This document shows positions 63,314 through 64,000 of a stretch of DNA of 64,000 nucleotides, piece by piece. The notes under the pieces were generated by a model. It searched no databases and had not been told where the DNA came from. It saw only the letters and a list, made by a program, of their open reading frames with translations. The stretch comes from Polynucleobacter sp. SHI8 (GTDB lineage: Bacteria > Pseudomonadota > Gammaproteobacteria > Burkholderiales > Burkholderiaceae), in NCBI RefSeq assembly GCF_027944005.1, contig NZ_AP027204.1, forward strand, positions 2,356,001-2,420,000. Direction: 5' to 3'. The translations under genes and the position numbers were made by a program. Numbering within the stretch: the first letter of the stretch is position 1; each line of letters opens with the position of its first letter.

Positions 63314-63595
63314 TTAATAGTTTCCCTTGATGACTTCCTTGAGCATCACCTCCCGCAGGGATAGGTCAGCTACCAGTTTCTTTAAACGGGCATTTTCCTG
63401 TTCAAGTTCTTTGTATTTCTTGGCTTGATCGATTTCCATACCGCCATACATTTTGCGCCAGCGATAGTAGTTTTGTTCACCTACACCAACCTCTTTACAA
63501 GCCTGAGCTAGTGTTTTTCCGTTGGCAGTCAAAACTTCGACTTGACGCAATAACATCACAATTTGTTCCGGTTTAATACGTTGACCTTTAGGCAT
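63314..63595 (-). CDS. IS3-family transposase OrfA
   Basis: 93 residues, DNA-binding. HTH LAQACKEVGVGEQNYYRWRK and a leucine-zipper-like helix YKELEQENARLKKLVADL. AAAGGAG precedes its ATG. A slippery G-GGA-AAC at 63326-63320 just before its stop joins it to OrfB by a -1 shift. Confidence 0.92.
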   Translation of the reverse strand: MPKGQRIKPEQIVMLLRQVEVLTANGKTLAQACKEVGVGEQNYYRWRKMYGGMEIDQAKKYKELEQENARLKKLVADLSLREVMLKEVIKGNY

Positions 63596-63807
63596 TTTTT
63601 ACTCCTTTTAGAGATAGATTATCAAAAATTCCTCTCTTTGGAAGTGGTACTAAAAATTAGGTCAGATCACGGGGATAGATAGCAAGAACGGTCAAACAGG
63701 ATCCGCAATCCCCACTTGTAGGATTAGCACTCTAAACAAGATTCAAACGCTGAATCTAGGTAGGCAACCATTGCTCAACTTAAAGACAAATATCTAGGGT
63801 GGAAATG

Positions 63808-63835
63808 AAAAAAGAGAGCTAGAAGCTCTCTTTTT
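63808..63835 (-). terminator. Terminator of the tRNA-3'-end-like segment
   Basis: AAAAAGAGAGCT, loop AGA, AGCTCTCTTTTT: a strong 11-12-bp hairpin with A/T flanks. It lies directly beyond the tRNA-3'-end-like segment in the minus direction, as expected for a tRNA terminator. Confidence 0.75.
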
Positions 63836-63841
63836 GAATCT

Positions 63842-63858
63842 TGGTGGCCCGGGGCGGA
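63842..63858 (-). other. tRNA-3'-end-like segment, probable att site
   Basis: Minus-strand TCCGCCCCGGGCCACCA: end of a T-arm, an acceptor strand complementary to GGCCCGG, discriminator A and CCA. This fits a betaproteobacterial tRNA-Phe (recollection). Upstream of it the tRNA body is absent and replaced by repeat-rich DNA, so this is best read as the remaining short half of an integration site, with an island on the higher-coordinate side. Confidence 0.55.
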
Positions 63859-63861
63859 CTG

Positions 63862-63947
63862 GCTACCAAAACACCTAAGTCATTGATTTATATAGGTGTT
63901 TATCACAAAAACGCTACCAACAGGTGTTCCACTTGTTTGGAACACTT
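63862..63947. repeat. Cluster of short repeats beside the att-like segment
   Basis: GCTACCAA at 63862-63869 and 63913-63920; AGGTGTT at 63894-63900 and 63922-63928 and its inverse AACACCT at 63870-63876; a hairpin GTGTTCCA / TGGAACAC at 63924-63945. Such sites resemble integrase arm or core sites. The rest of 63670-64000 shows no gene. Confidence 0.5.
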
Positions 63948-64000
63948 AATGCCACATTTTGACGCTGTTTAAGATTTAATGCCAGCACTAATAAAATGAA

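Larger units (their letters stand above)
62404..63669 (-). mobile_element. IS3-family insertion sequence, complete
   Basis: 1266 bp bounded by imperfect inverted repeats: TGAACTGATGTCAG then TTTAGTACCAC on the left; TGATCTGACC then TTTTTAGTACCAC on the right (read inward). Two overlapping minus-strand frames encode OrfA and OrfB. No clear target duplication is visible (AAG on the left, CGG on the right). Probably of the IS407-like group. Downstream of the ars locus and next to a possible island boundary. Confidence 0.85.

Noticed and set aside
62390..63680. Target-site duplication of the IS3 element
   Set aside because: The bases next to the repeats (AAG left, CGG right) do not match; I could not identify a duplication.
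1..64000. CRISPR array, rRNA or complete tRNA gene
   Set aside because: No regularly spaced repeats, no rRNA-like blocks and no cloverleaf-capable tRNA were seen; only the 3'-end fragment at 63842-63858.

Overview
The window reads as a chromosomal segment of an AT-rich betaproteobacterium of the Burkholderiales. A Polynucleobacter-like freshwater organism is my best guess. The reasons are the xerC / DUF484 / gatBAC / mreBCD-pbp2-rodA neighbourhood, many orphan Bug (TctC-type) solute receptors with no TctA or TctB beside them, and small dense genes with short overlaps. This assignment is inference; no rRNA gene is present to settle it.

Layout. 1-10.5 kb is housekeeping: xerC (cut by the window edge), a DUF484 protein and gatC-gatA-gatB on the minus strand, then the rod-shape operon mreB-mreC-mreD-mrdA-rodA on the plus strand, ending at a strong terminator facing HU. 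10.5-16.7 kb has small membrane and secreted proteins (dsbB, a GDT1-type transporter, DUF2721, DUF3597, an outer-membrane barrel, a secreted protein with HEVRH) and prfC with a frameshift. 16.7-25.1 kb is a catabolic region: three Bug receptors (one with an in-frame stop), MmgE/PrpD, cytochrome b561, and an operon of two beta-hydroxyacid-dehydrogenase-like enzymes, an amidohydrolase and a Bug receptor. 25.1-29.3 kb holds an ArsR-MFS pair, two small proteins, an EamA transporter and a membrane protein.

29.3-39.3 kb is cell-envelope: a TPR-glycosyltransferase, two SGNH-type proteins and an MBOAT acyltransferase (a likely O-acetylation machine), two GT2 glycosyltransferases and an OprB-like porin behind a Fur-type box. 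39.3-49.8 kb holds Bug and ModA-like receptors, rsuA, a PhoX-type phosphatase, a CBS protein, copper genes copZ/copA and ergothioneine genes egtD-egtB. 49.8-59.5 kb has an MFS carrier, an alpha/beta hydrolase with its Bug receptor, MAPEG, a possible 44-residue protein beneath an FNR-like palindrome, a yqjD/E/K-like membrane stress trio, katG (frameshifted) and small Met-, His- and Cys-rich proteins.

59.6-62.3 kb is an arsenic locus (arsR, thioredoxin-type arsC, aquaporin, glutaredoxin-type arsC, divergent arsH) with no recognisable arsenite pump, followed by a complete IS3-family element. The last 160 bases hold what looks like the 3' end of a tRNA (tRNA-Phe-like) with its terminator, next to short repeats: a probable integration site with an island lying beyond the window.

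Four genes (prfC, a Bug receptor, katG, a DUF883 gene) are each interrupted by a single-base change. Two of these lie in homopolymers, so assembly error must be excluded before biological claims are made. I found no CRISPR array, rRNA or complete tRNA.
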